From: Hormiphora californensis
Lineage: Eukaryota > Ctenophora > Tentaculata > Cydippida > Pleurobrachiidae
NCBI GenBank assembly: GCA_020137815.1
Contig: CM035353.1
Span: forward strand, 2,071,459-2,135,458
Reading direction: 5' to 3'
Length of the DNA stretch: 64,000 nucleotides
Shown here: in pieces, positions 44,701-56,600 of the stretch
Position numbering within the stretch: the stretch's first letter is position 1
How the letters are laid out: each line of letters begins with the position of its first letter
Translations under genes and position numbers: made by a program
Notes under the pieces: generated by a model
Database searches by the model: none
Told to the model about the DNA's origin: nothing
The model's input: only the letters and a program-made list of their open reading frames with translations

Positions 44701-45408
44701 CTCAACATCCTACCCCTCAATTCGGTTCTGAATCCTGTTTTGTACAGTGATATATTTACAACTGTTTGTAATTACTTTAAAAAGCCACATATTGCTAACA
44801 CTAACCCTGTTCCTGAAGCCGCTCCGGCAGCCGCACCTCGTACCACTCCGGAAGCCGCTCCTGTTATTGCTCCTGAAGCCGCTCCTGTTATTGCTCCTGA
44901 AGCCGCTCCTGTTATTGCTCCTGAAGCCGCTCCTGTTATTCCTCCTGAAGCCGCACTTGTTATTGCTCCTGAAGCCGCTCCTGTTATTCCTCCTGAAGCC
45001 GCTCCTGTTATTGCTCCTGAAGCCGCTCCTGTTATTCCTCCTGAAGCCGCTCCTGTTATTCCTCCTGAAGCCGCTCCTGTTATTCCTCCTGAAGCCGCTC
45101 CTGTTATTGCTCCTGAAGCCGCTCCTGTTATTGCTCCTGAAGCCGCTCCTGTTATTCCTCCTGAAGCCGCTCCTGTTATTCCTCCTGAAGCTGCTCCTGT
45201 TATTCCTCCTGAAGCCGCTCCTGTTATTCCTCCTGAAGCCGCTCCTGTTATTCCTCCTGAAGCTGCTCCTGGAACTACTACTGGTACCACTCCTCAAGCC
45301 GATCCTGGAGCCGGTCCTGGATCCGCCCATGAAGCCACACCTGAAGCCACTCAGGCTGCAGCAGCCGCCGCTGGTATCCTTCCTGAAGCCGCTTCTGATA
45401 CGAACTGA
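41755..45408 (+). CDS. RXFP/LGR-like 7TM receptor with LDLa ectodomain, intronless (receptor 1)
   Basis: One exon of 1217 residues from ATG at 41755 (an in-frame TTG lies upstream). There is a signal peptide (MVLFYPLLFLGVTRG), then ~630 residues of cysteine-rich ectodomain. It includes LDLa repeats, clearest at ~580-610 (CIQFEKVCDLVDDC..SDEEEC) and ~612-640 (CDGKVDCKDLSDEC), with weaker ones around 300-345. Seven membrane segments lie at ~650-1000. Family-defining motifs are FYGNDPVC in extracellular loop 2, TDFCCWMPF in TM6 and LPLNSVLNPVLY in TM7. They match leucine-rich-repeat and relaxin-family receptors, but no leucine-rich repeats are present. The overall plan recalls molluscan GRL101 and RXFP receptors minus LRRs. 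The C-tail (~1020-1217) is a repeat of EAAPVI(P/A)P. Unlike receptors 2 and 3, it has no intron in extracellular loop 2. Confidence 0.88.
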   Translation: MVLFYPLLFLGVTRGISDDHQCPVAVDNRFLVRSCGFGESGLGDVRIPMTCLNSTAGYHKVFRNQPLLRRKKAYVTSLCPNDSIEYQACGHYHSLYTLKKLFLNSPVCGKLCYEREVGMYEFHRASQTCPSAQSSVGYNISLVDGENLEIWIKEGGLCDGVCDEVKLGGDRNTAFLMCVDESSCNGYNYGVVAKYESINQYVFAPFNSNFIFKNDSMKALINHSSSCARNLISFPLYNASRCFMRVTKPTSVLDFELTSYYKSYCDNGMDQTNCSDPAKVAGSCLIGGYPSTVSIHIVCQRNGILCDDNMHKQCHTLNRYCTIHKHRLCNGQDDCAMGADEQKERCFKLTQRSCVRSFSQDQGLLRIPVDWVQDGVVDCLDGEDEKNNWETCGIGVRRMIKYSTEKCSNVFLCKHNKLQFLEAAHLCSFTSNCDEGVCRMAKSRPQINRKLFETRTGVGKTLTSSVCVKGLENLLLLADQRCQSETFNHRFHQFFGKNLTTDLVLPAKKGDCRYLFGEAYVFYSCSGNCFNTSCPLKRPVLHTTCSNRKNMLYSLNLQLGSITNVQTSRERFHNNFFVCKNTDCIQFEKVCDLVDDCLDRSDEEECSNNFQCSDKSGFLALSQKCDGKVDCKDLSDECNESCRRKAVKNEAILGIAFCMGVAGITFAVGSIIKGFMNIRKAKKSGEFINQSMVLMISLGDLLTSAYLLTLTSVHWIYGSGFCKYQFEWISGAPCTVIGVLNSIGSSISSLVMALVSCFRLRGTVMALRYRRSDEVTRKLKVKVGVLLGGVVLISLTASVFPLIDALDDWFVNGLVFDEGVKLFLGVIDKSQLVEIVRGYHSSHEIAPRQSGNTVSWNTFQEMISEMFSQDYDPVRGKKLSFYGNDPVCMFKAFVLLDDPQVVYVWAYHSFYFLCFGCVAVCHGAIAVLTKRSIVQSNKSNSLSRKVSLICLTDFCCWMPFLICCVLHTAEVMDMSPWYQVFSLNILPLNSVLNPVLYSDIFTTVCNYFKKPHIANTNPVPEAAPAAAPRTTPEAAPVIAPEAAPVIAPEAAPVIAPEAAPVIPPEAALVIAPEAAPVIPPEAAPVIAPEAAPVIPPEAAPVIPPEAAPVIPPEAAPVIAPEAAPVIAPEAAPVIPPEAAPVIPPEAAPVIPPEAAPVIPPEAAPVIPPEAAPGTTTGTTPQADPGAGPGSAHEATPEATQAAAAAAGILPEAASDTN
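44812..45272 (+). repeat. 24-bp coding minisatellite in receptor 1 tail
   Basis: About 18 units of GAAGCCGCTCCTGTTATT plus CCTCCT or GCTCCT encode EAAPVIPP/EAAPVIAP. The repeat keeps other frames open too, which makes spurious long frames on both strands. Confidence 0.95.
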
Positions 45409-45474
45409 ATACATTAGAAGCAAGATATTACTCTGATATTTCCTGGAACACTAAGCTGAATACTGGGTGTACAA

Positions 45475-45745
45475 TGTAAAGTCGGATTTTTTGAAGTTTC
45501 CACCCCCCCCCCCTGGGTGGCACAAGATTTAATTTGCACGCCGAAAACTATTTTTTGGCTCTCACGCCTTTGTTTCTTAGCCAAATTCGTCAAACAAAAT
45601 GTTTACAGACTCACAAAATTATGTTCTTTCCGATGATATAATGCGGCTTTTTTGCCGAAAATTGAGCGCAAGTTGGGGCTGTCACGCCCAAATACGACGC
45701 TGCGTGTGAAAAGGGGGTGACAACTTCAAAAAATCCGACTTTACA
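45475..45745. mobile_element. Inverted-repeat transposon downstream of receptor 1
   Basis: Ends TAAAGTCGGATTTTTTGAAG and complement around ~230 bases. A related half is at about 46735. A (TGTACAT)n run follows at 45775-45805. Confidence 0.8.
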
Positions 45746-46257
45746 TGCACGGCTGGTTATAGATTTTCACTGTACATTGTACATTGTACATTGTACATTG
45801 TACAAGCTGCACTAAAATCAAGAGTACAGTTTTCTTTCAGCTCTTTTTAAAGTTTTGTTTTGTTTATTTATAAAATGTAATTGTGTTCTGCCCCGTTCTG
45901 CATTGTATTTTTTGTTATTGTGTTCTACATAGTTTATTAGTTCAATCAAAACTCAAATGTGACTGTTTTATTCTTTCTCCGTGTATATTATGGAAAATTA
46001 GGGTGATTTTCTTGTGGCTGCTGCCATTAGAAAATGGGGACAATATGATAGTCCAGAAATTGAAAATTTCCCACACACCCTTTAACCAAGTTACCCCTCC
46101 CTTGCCGGCGCTAAACCGAAACACGCCCTACGAATGGCTATTTCGTAACCTTCTCTACAGCACCTTTACGACCTAGAGGATGAGAAAGATACGGAGGGTA
46201 GCATTCTCTACGTTCTCGCTAAATCTGCTGATAGTTGGAGGGTTATTACGGAGTTAA

Positions 46258-46571
46258 AGGTTGACAAGATGCCTAAAACTTTTCTTCTACCTTATTTTTC
46301 GATTTATCAGGAGTTTTAAGCATTTTTGCAGCGCTGCACCGCACTTGTTTAAACATTTGGCTGCTGAAAAGGTATATTCCAGTGTAGATTTTAGCCGTGG
46401 TATACTTTTTCAGCAGGCAGCAGCCAAATGTTTAAACAAGTGCGGCGTGGCGCTGGAAAGCGCCCTGTTTTGAATATTTTCTTACACGACAAAAAAATCT
46501 GAAAAAATGCTTAAAACTCCTGATAAATCGAAAAAATAAGATAGAAGAAAAGTTTTAGGTATCTTGTCAAC
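46258..46571. mobile_element. Foldback transposon, family F copy 2
   Basis: Ends AAAGGTTGACAAGATGCCTA and complement, with an inner inverted pair (TTTAAACATTTGGCTGCTG and complement). It shares ends with the element at 21994-23431. The remainder of 45800-47050 shows no gene; the ATAD3 promoter should lie at its right end. Confidence 0.8.
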
Positions 46572-47050
46572 AAGGCTTCACAAATAAAACCTTTTACCAC
46601 TACCACAGAAGTGGTGCGGTGTCCGGGATAAGGGCTTACTGGTATTCCCCAGATGAGTTAGAAGTTAGAACAACTGGGAAAATAATATTGAGCTGTTTTT
46701 CAGCAACTCTTTTTTGAAAACTTTTAGTCACTGAAGTCTGATTTTTTGAAGTTTTCATCCGGAATTTACCCCCTCTCTTCCAGTGTGTGTTTGTTCATGC
46801 AAGTGGGTTCATTGGTAGTAACAGAACAACGGAAGGTGCCCTACAGATAGTAGTCACTATGTCCGCTACAGATTTCGAAACCACTATGCCTTTTTGCAAA
46901 AGGCATCCTGGTGAAGGCGTTCGGCCGGGCGGTGAAAAAGTTTGCTTTTAAAAATGTGCTTGATTGCTCTTCTTGAACTAATTTCTTTCACTCATGATTT
47001 AATAGCTGTTTAACTTTTCATTACAAAACGACATGTTAGTGTAGGGTAAA

Positions 47051-50000
47051 ATGGGATGGCTGTGGAACAACCCGCAGCCCAACAACATGGAGGAATTCCT
47101 GAAGAATCAAGCCAAGGAGGAGGAGGGGGCTGGAGACCAAACACCAAACCCTCCTAACAATGGTGAGTATTCAGATTCTGTATTCTGTATTCTCAATATT
47201 AGTTCAGATCTGTTGCTTTAAATATAGATTGCTTTAAATATAGGTTGAATAGAAATGTTTATTTTTCAGAAGGCAGCAGAGTCCAGGGGAATTCAGCTCC
47301 TCAAAGACCCATGAAGTACTCGGGATTCGATTCGGATGCCTTTGAGCGGGCAGCGAAAGCAATGAAAGACCTTGATCAGTCCAGTAAGTAACTCAAAGTC
47401 ATGCGAGAAATAATTGAACTCTTCACAGCTCCAAACATAATCTAGGCAGTTAAGTAGGCAGTTAAGTAGGCACAACACAATATATATCTGTTTATTGGTT
47501 CTTACATGTTTATTGTGCAGCAGATGACTTCGGAGAAAATCTCGAATAGCACGGGTGAAAACGCCACTTTGGTTAGATATTTTTTCTCAACCTGCTCTAA
47601 CAAATCCGGTAGAAGTTCTTTTTTGCAAACAGCCCCCTCCAGCGAGTACCAGGTGGACGCGATGTCAAACTGCCGTTTTGATCGTGCTCCACAAATGTGA
47701 AATGTCCCAACTTTCTTACCGCCCCGTTCCCTCAATTTCCTCCAAAATGTATCTGTGGCGATGTCACTCAAGGTGCCTTCGGCAATATCAACTAACCAAG
47801 TCCAAAAACTCGTGGAGCACGACACGGTGTACAAGATTTTCCTAAATCCAGGCCTAGCACAAGCTAAATCTGCATTTCCTGATCCTCCAATATCTACTGT
47901 GCTTGACTGTGCCCGGTTCATAATGTCCAAAATACCTTCCACAAAGCTGGTAGGGCTAGGGAGGCGATGCCTACAGAATATGTCTTGACACCAGGAAGCA
48001 ATGGCTCGCAACTCTGGTTGGTTAATGTCGGTTGACCAGAAGGGATTTCCCTCGCAAAGGTAGCCCTCTGCAAGAAGCATTTCCATCTCTATTGACGAGG
48101 GAATAGCTGCTGTAACGGTAACAATCCTGAAAATAAGATGTCAAGCTTCTAACACACAGTTAATCTGAAATAATCAAACTTACACGAAAATACTGACAAT
48201 CATAACCGCAGTCACGTTGAGAGTAGCTCGAAATGTAGAAATATGAAGTCAATATGTATTGCATCAGAACTTTGTTTGTGAAACGTCCTTCTTTCGGCTG
48301 AATAGCAGTCAAATGATGACACCTGGTTATCGACACGAGACTAAAGACTAAACAGTTAAAATATATTCTGGGGTAACCAAAATATTAAACCTTTTAAATG
48401 TTTATTACAGTGGTATGAGTGGTATGAGTGGTGTAGTGAGACACAAACTAATGGCTCACTGCACTGTATGAAATTCAAAACAAGATCTTTTATCGAGAAG
48501 AAAAAAAATGATTTAAATATTGAATCTTACACAATCAATCCAATCTCCTCTCAACCACCCTTTAAAAAGCAACACATAACCTCAGCCCCAACCTCGGAAG
48601 AAGGAAGGGCACTTCCGACGTAGTTGGACTCTATTTCTGCAATCAACTCTTTATAAAACTTTCCAGTACAAATAACTTGGTTGAGCATTTTAACAGTCGA
48701 ATCAACGTCAAATTGTCTCTTGCGCAGTAGTGGTGCTTTGGATTTATTTTTCGTGCACATGCTAGATTTTCCCACCACTCGATACGCTTTCTCCAAGAGC
48801 ACCCCCCAAAACGGTAACTCAGGCCGGCCGGTAAAGTCTTGAAGCAACTTAACAATGTGTTCAAAAAACTCAATCTTGCAGTTCATTTTCCAGAGCGTCT
48901 CCCGTGCAGCTACCAACATACAATCCCTAAAGGGCTTCTGGGAGTACGCTAGCCCGATGTAGTCGAACATATCTTTCGGGGATGGAGACCGGTGTTCACA
49001 GACCATACTTCTTATTATCTTGAGGAAAAACTGCTTGTCTTGGAGTGAGCCCCCTATCTCATCAATCCAGTTTGTATCGCCTGTACAAACGTACTCCTTC
49101 ATTAACTTCACAGCAAAAGCTGCATCTCCGGCTGTGTGCTTCTTTACTTGCGACAATGGCAGGATAGATCTGTAACAAGGAAGTAGTAGAATGAATCAAA
49201 TATACTCACAGTGCTGCTTGTAGTCGTATTACCGTAATGGAAATACAGTAATGAGACACGCACGTTGCATAACGCGCAGCAAAAAGTGCATGTGTTCAGC
49301 AAGTACTAGCGCCCTGATTGGCCACGGTTGCGCGTCGTCTTACTGTATCTTCGTTTTCCATTACCGTTTTCCCACTACAAGCGACCGTGTCAGTATGGGT
49401 ATTGTTAGCTGAAATCAGCACTTACATGAACAATAACGAGAACTTGACCAGCATTCCCTTTGTTGAAACAACACTGTGAACCTAATAAACAGTAAATATA
49501 GGTTTCAATTTTCTTATAATGAACTAATACCAATACAATGATGTTTTGTTTGGCATGTTTTAATTGTTTGTTTTTTTAGAAAACGCAAAAGAAGCGATAG
49601 AAATTGCTCTAAAGTCGGAAGAATCAAGAAAAGCTGAGGCCCAAACTCGAATGAAAGAAATGGAGTATGCGATTTTGCAGGAGGAAACCCAGAGGCAAAG
49701 GTATGTATTGAACAAATTAATAACAATATAACTACAAGGAGTGGACCGAAACAGAATTGGACAAGATTTTTGTAGGTAGTAGGACATTTTGTCTATTTCC
49801 CGCTCTCAAAAGATATAATACATTTTTCACTGAGATATTTTTGATACAACGGGTGAGATTCTCTCAGATAATTTTATGAAATGGTTTAAAAATGATCGTA
49901 GGAGCTCATTCAAACCGATAGCCAAGTGAAAATTTTATTTAGGTAAAAATTAAAATAGCAAATGCAGTGCCCAGATATATACGGACCTGTATTTGTGTGT

Positions 50001-50614
50001 AGGAACGGCACGTATGTTGCCACCCCGATATATGGACCTACCTGGACTACCTGGACTGTAGTGAGAGGATTAAATTGGTAGCTTATCAGGCTATCTAATC
50101 CTAGCAGTTATATCCTGTTTTACTTCGTTTAAAATAACAAAACTGGTTCAATAAACATTATTTAATACTTCTTGCTTTATCCTTTCCCACGTAATTCGTT
50201 TCAAATTAGAAAACAATTAAACAGTATTTAATGCACTAATCTTTCTTGCTTTATCCTTTCCCACATGTCCTGGTTTCCCACGATCCTATAGCAGTGTGCC
50301 CCTTGAGATGGTACACAGCGTTCCCATCCCTGCCATTCCCTGATACCCAACAATGCCTCCTTACCATCACTATTAAGGAGAGCAAGAAATCGCACTCTCT
50401 CTCTCTCTCAGATGGAGAAGTAGAGAGAGAGCAAAACGATAACCCTTACAAAGAATCGAACATTTCATTAAACTTTCTGTTAGTGATGTCCCGGTTCAAT
50501 ATAAGTTTAAGATTTTTGATTGTGCTAGGCGTTCCCATCCCTATTCCCTGCCATTTCCTGATACCCAAGCCAACAATGCCTCCTTACCATCACTATTCAG
50601 GAGAGCAAGAAATC

Positions 50615-50672
<58 letters not shown>

Positions 50673-53600
50673 TCTCTCTTTCTCTCTCTCTCAGATGAGG
50701 ATGTAGAGAGAGAGAACAAAACGATAACCCTTACAAAGAATCGAACATTTCTTTGAACTTTCTGTTAGTGATGTCCCGGTTCAATATAAGTTTAAGATTT
50801 CTGATTGTGCTAGGCGTTCCCATCCCTGCCATTCCCTGATCTCCCACACCACTCCAAAAAGTGGGGCAAGAAACGCAAAATATCCTAGTGTAATTCATTT
50901 CAAATTACAAAACAATTAAACATTATGCACTAATCTTTCTTGCTTTATCCTTTCCCACGTTTCCGGGTTTCCCATGATCTTTTAGCAGTGTGCCCCTTGA
51001 GATGGTACACAGCGAGCATGTTCTCCATCGCAGAGAGACACACTTCATAGGACATTTGGTAATGAAATTACCCCTCCGTTATAATTGCTCTGAATGAAGA
51101 GGTAATAATAACGCCTTTGCAACAGGAAAAAAAATCCTGTGTCCAAACTACAAAACAGAAAGTTCTAATTTTTAACATACCGAGGAAATTGTCTGAGCTA
51201 CAATTGTATACCGGAATTTTTCGATTTGCTGGCCATTATCACTGCTTTTGTGTTTGGAAAACCATGAAGATGGCGGAATTTGGCTACAAAAAGTTTCAGG
51301 AATGTGCAAAATGCCATTCCTAAGGTATTAGAAGTGGATTCATTGATAGCTAAGCTATAGTCTTATCAGAAAAAAAATTCCACAAAATGCTTGAAAATGC
51401 CCTGAAATTGCAATTTTACGGAAGAGTGTGGTACACCTTTATTGTTAAACATAGGATAGAATCGCTACTTTCTGTAGAATGTAGATCCTAGTTACTAAAA
51501 AAAATAGTACGATAAGTTGTTGACAGGTTTTGGACACCTTTTTGAATTTTTGTCATGAGAACATCTTGAAAATGGTCATTTTAGGGTAGGCGTTATTGTA
51601 ACCCCTGTATGCAATTTTTTTTAGTTTCCAATGCCTGGTTAAAAGTTTTGAAATGCCTAATAAGAGGCAACATATATGTGAAGTGTGGTAGTTAGTGGTA
51701 GTTAGATCTAGGTCAGCCAAGGGAGATAATCATTCCGATATTATATCGTCTCGTGGTTTTTTCTAAATTCGTTTTGGCTCGGGGGAAAGGGTTTCGCCCG
51801 GTAAATCTGGGTACCTCATGGTATATCGGGGCAAAATATCGTCAATTTCGGGGATGTTTATCCTCCCGGTAAATCGGGGTTCGGTAAATCGGGGTCTGAC
51901 TGTAGTACTATTATAGGATGCAATTTTATTGGTTGCTGGTAACAAGATTTGAAGTGCCTGATAAAACGCAGCATGTAAAATATAATGGTCGTTTGACCAA
52001 ATGGCAACTCTAGCCTCTAGGTTAGCTCTAGGAGATTCAATGCTTGCACCGAAATTATACCGTGCATTGTCTTTTTTTTCTATGGCTAACCCACTAGCGG
52101 GAACCGTGAATTCTTTTAAAAAATAACATTTTAGTAAATGATGTTATTTGTGTTTGGACTGCTCCTGACCAGAGTCGTTGGAGGGGATATTTCATCGGCT
52201 GAGTGCAAACCGATGGAAGTAAATGGATACCTTCACGAACATTGCCCCAGACCAGACCATTACTTTACATTCAAGTGTCCACGATCAAATACAACGTACA
52301 GTAGTTACTTAGGTGGTGAATGTGACAGTGAAAATCTTTTCAGCACCGTTTGTCCTTCAGATCCAGGGTTCTACCAGGCATGTGGACACAGTGGTTGCAC
52401 AGGTTCCAGAGAACTGGCTGGGACAACATTGCTCTGTGGGACGTTCATTTGCGATGACTGGACCCCCACCGGTATGGTTTATGACTTTTTCTACCGTTGT
52501 AAAAGTGGTGCATGTGGAAACACTGAACTGAACATGGTTGGGTGTAACGATAGTACAACAAAGTGTAACAATGTCTGCGAGGATGGCCATTGTTCAGATG
52601 AATCAGATTGCAATGGAGTACAATATGGTGTTTGGTGCGAAGGAAGGGAACTACATCCCCCCTGATTTTAGCTGCGATGGATTTTCGGTTTGTAACAATG
52701 ACATAGAAGAGATAGAAGTATGTCTTAATTGGACTGTTGCTGATCATACCACCTGTCAGCACACAGTGAGCTCTAAGATCATACGAATCCAAGGATAACA
52801 TGAGATGTTTCTTTCCTGACTATTCCGCTTGTGAAAACGGACAGGATCAGACAAACTGCAGTGATCCTGAAAGGGTTGTTATGCAGTGTCTCTCCCAGGG
52901 CTTCCCAACCACCATATCCAAGTGGGGATACTGCCAGGGATATAAACTTTGTGATGATGACTACAATAACGTTTGTGTTGATCCAGAACTAGGTTGCAAC
53001 ATTCACAAGGGGCAGCTGTGTGATGGACATCGAGATTGCAATAACGGAGGGGACGAAACTTGTAAAGATCTTACCAATGTGACATGCATCAGAAGGTTTC
53101 ACTCTCCGAACTTGGAGAATAACGTCTCTCTACCGATTCCGTTGGAGTGGGTCATGGACGGAGAAGTGGACTGTCTTGATGGAATGGATGAAGATGAGGG
53201 AAAATGGTTGCAATGTGGAACTGACTACTATACCAGGTATCAAGCGATGGGGACTGAATGTAAGGAAGTTCTTCTCTGCCCTTTAGAGAGAAGGTATATT
53301 GACTTGAACAATCTTTGCGACAAAATAAACACATGCTTGTTTGAGGAAAAGCTGTGTAACGCAGCCCGGCAAACTGACATTGATGTAACAACTCTCATCG
53401 AAACCTTTATCACTAGCCAGGATCAGAATTTCATTCAGCATTGTTTTCCAACCGGAGCTGCAGACCTGGAAAGGAAACTGGGAAAGTGCAACACAATAGA
53501 ACACTCTGCTGGAATTGTCAAAACTGTACTGAATGTCCAACAACCCGTGCTCGTATCGATTCCTGAGAACAAAGTCGACTGCTCCCATCTTTTCGGTGAG

Positions 53601-56600
53601 AACTATGTCTATGCAGCATGCAACAACATCTGTCTAAATGCTGAATGTCCCTTAAAGAAAATCCCTGGAGACACTTGCACAAACATAAAGGATTCCGTAG
53701 TTCGAGCTCTGGCAGACACTGCCATTCCAAGTACAACGACGCTGTTCAAAACTGCAAAAGACCCCGGCTTCTACGACAGTAAGATATTTCCGTGTGGCAA
53801 TAAAAGATGTGTCTCCTATCGGGATGTTTGCAATCTTAAAGACGACTGCAATGATGGCTCTGATGAGAAACTCTGTGCAAATCACTTTCAGTGTAAAACT
53901 TACAATGAACTAGTGGTCCTATCTCAAGTGTGCGATAACGTGGTACACTGCCGTGATTTCTCCGACGAGTGCTCACAAAATTGTCCATCTACAAATAAGA
54001 ACATTTTTGGGAACCGTTTTCTGAGATCTGCAAGCTTATCTATGGGTCTGATTTCAACTTCCCTGAACACTGTTTCACTGATAAGATCGGCTTGGGAGTT
54101 ACCCAGACAAAAGACGTATGAAATGTTTCTAAACAAATTCGCCATTGTTTTGATAAACCTTGGTGACTTGATGATTGGTGTGTACCTTCTGCTGTTATCC
54201 TATTTTGACTTCATCTACAATGCTGATGGCAACTACTGCGAAGAGAGATACCGATGGTTCAGCTCCAGTGAGTGTTCCTCCCTTGGAGTCCTTAGTACCA
54301 CGGGATCGCAACTGTCACTCTTTGCAATGACAATGCTCAGTATCACCAGATTGGCAAACATTGGAAATCTTGTCCAACGGGACTTGTTCAGCTATAAGTC
54401 TGCTGTCAAGCTTGTGTTGCTTCTAGCTTTTCCTCTTCTAGCCAGTGTCATCATTGCAGTAACACCGATTTTGTCAGTCACCGAGGACTACTTTGTCAAC
54501 GGGCTATATTACCATGGATCACCGCTTTTCATCCGGCCCGTCAGTAAGATCAACCACTACAAGGTTTTCAAGGAGTACTTGGAAGGGCGGTCATTGTCGT
54601 GGGAGAAAGCCTCGTTCTCCTGGGAAGCTATCCGCTCAACGGTCAAAGAAATGTTTTCATCAGATCATGGAGGTAATTAAAAATTTTGTTTGTGTGTATG
54701 CATGAAATTCATAGCGATATACCTAGCGTTATTCAGATATGTAAAAGCAAAAAAGTAGCACTAAATTTGACATTATTTTCAGGAATACCGAATTCTACTA
54801 TCCATTTTTACGGAAATGATGGGGTCTGTGTGTTCAAGTATCTAGTTACCCGTGATGACCCCCAATGGGTATTTTCAACATCCATTCTTCTGGTAAACTT
54901 CCTATGTTTCATATTCATCTTGGTCAGCTATGGATACATAAACTTTAAAACCCAGAAGTCCAGCCGGAATGTGGGAGCTGCTACGGGTCGACAAGGCGCC
55001 AACAGAGCTCTTCAAGCAAAAATATCCGCAATAATCCTAACTGATTTTTTCTGCTGGGTTCCATTAAGCATTGTTTCATTTCTCCACCTCTCCGAAGCCA
55101 TAAATGCGTCAAATTGGTATCCCTTCTTTTCAATTCTGATCCTCCCCATCAATTCGGTGATCAATCCCCTGCTGTATGATTCTACTTTTTACTTTGGTCT
55201 CTTCTTTGGGCCGGCACGAGTTTTGAGACGCACTGGGACTAGTTTCATAACGTCCCTTCAGACTTTCAACGAACAGGAACCGGCGGAAGGAACTCCCCCT
55301 CCCCAGGAGACGCCACTTTGAAAATTGGGAATTATAAACCTTAAATATGTCATGCAGATACACGTCCTTCCGGCATAGAATCAGAGACGTTTAGAGAGGA
55401 CCTTTCAAACTGTTACATAGACGTGAATTATATTATCGGCATTCAATTACTCATAGTATTGTTGATAAAGTATACTTGTAATGAAAAAGCTATCAAGCTA
55501 ATGTTATTTAGTGTTTATGAATTATGATAATGTCAAATATGTGATATATTTGCAATAATCTGTCAATGTGTGAAATGTACTGTATTTACATTGCGTTAGT
55601 GCGTTAACTATTCAACGAGTTTCTTGTTATCCGTAATAAAAGTAAATAAATGCATCATCAACTATTTAACCCCTTAAATTCATCTGAATCTCGCTCAACG
55701 GCACAGTATTCTAAGTACTGTCATGAGACGATTCATGTGTTTTCCGAAATCGGGGGTGCCCGGTATATCGGGGTGATATCCTATATCGGGGGAAGTATAT
55801 CCTCCCGGTACATCTGAGCTGCTTCAAAACTGCACGTGCAAATGTTGAGTCATCACTACCACTACCAAGCATCTGCCTTTTTTAATATAGACTAGAGAGC
55901 CCAGGCAAAAGAACAAAAAACTCTCACACCCTATTGACTCCTCTCAATCCCGATTCCTGGCTCATGCCTACTTTTCTCACTACGGCGCCGCTTCACGGCA
56001 CCTCCGGTCGCAAGATCATACTCCACCCCCCCTTCCCCTGTTGACTCCTCTCAATCCCGATCCCTGGCTCATGCCCTATTGACTCCCCTCGGCCCCTATA
56101 ATATAGATAACCCCACTGTGTGTCGGGATGAAATCTGATATACCACCCTGTCAGGGTGGTATATCGTTCAGTTATTCCACTGCTCGCGGAGCGAGCAGGG
56201 AATAACTGCTGATATTCCCGCAGCCGAAGGCAAGGGAATATCGCATATTTCATCCCGACACACAGTGGGGTTATTTATTATAAACCACCCCCAAAAGATT
56301 GATTATGTTTCTTTATTATTATTCACATTTGAACTTTAATTTGAACTGTATTCATGTAATTTGAACTGTATTCATTTGAACTGTAGACGGCGGGAAAAAA
56401 GGAAGGGAATTATGAAGGGGGAAATTCACAGCGACAGTGTGAAGGAGAAATTATCTGATATACCACAGTAGAGTGCGGGAAATATCAACAGGGGGGGTGG
56501 TTTATAGAATCATATTGTCCCCTATTCACTCCATCTCACCCTCTATTCACTCCCCTATAACGCCATAACAACACTTCCCTAACCCCTCTCTCAATCGGTG

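Noticed and set aside
44710-45436. Long frames on both strands over the receptor 1 tail
   Set aside because: The 24-bp coding repeat keeps other frames open; only the receptor frame continues from a membrane protein with homology.
47502-49454. Direct assignment of the secreted pair as relaxin or insulin peptides
   Set aside because: They have a basic site followed by Gln and a Cys-Cys, but the A-chain pattern CC...C...C is absent and the proteins are too long; kept only as a hypothesis.
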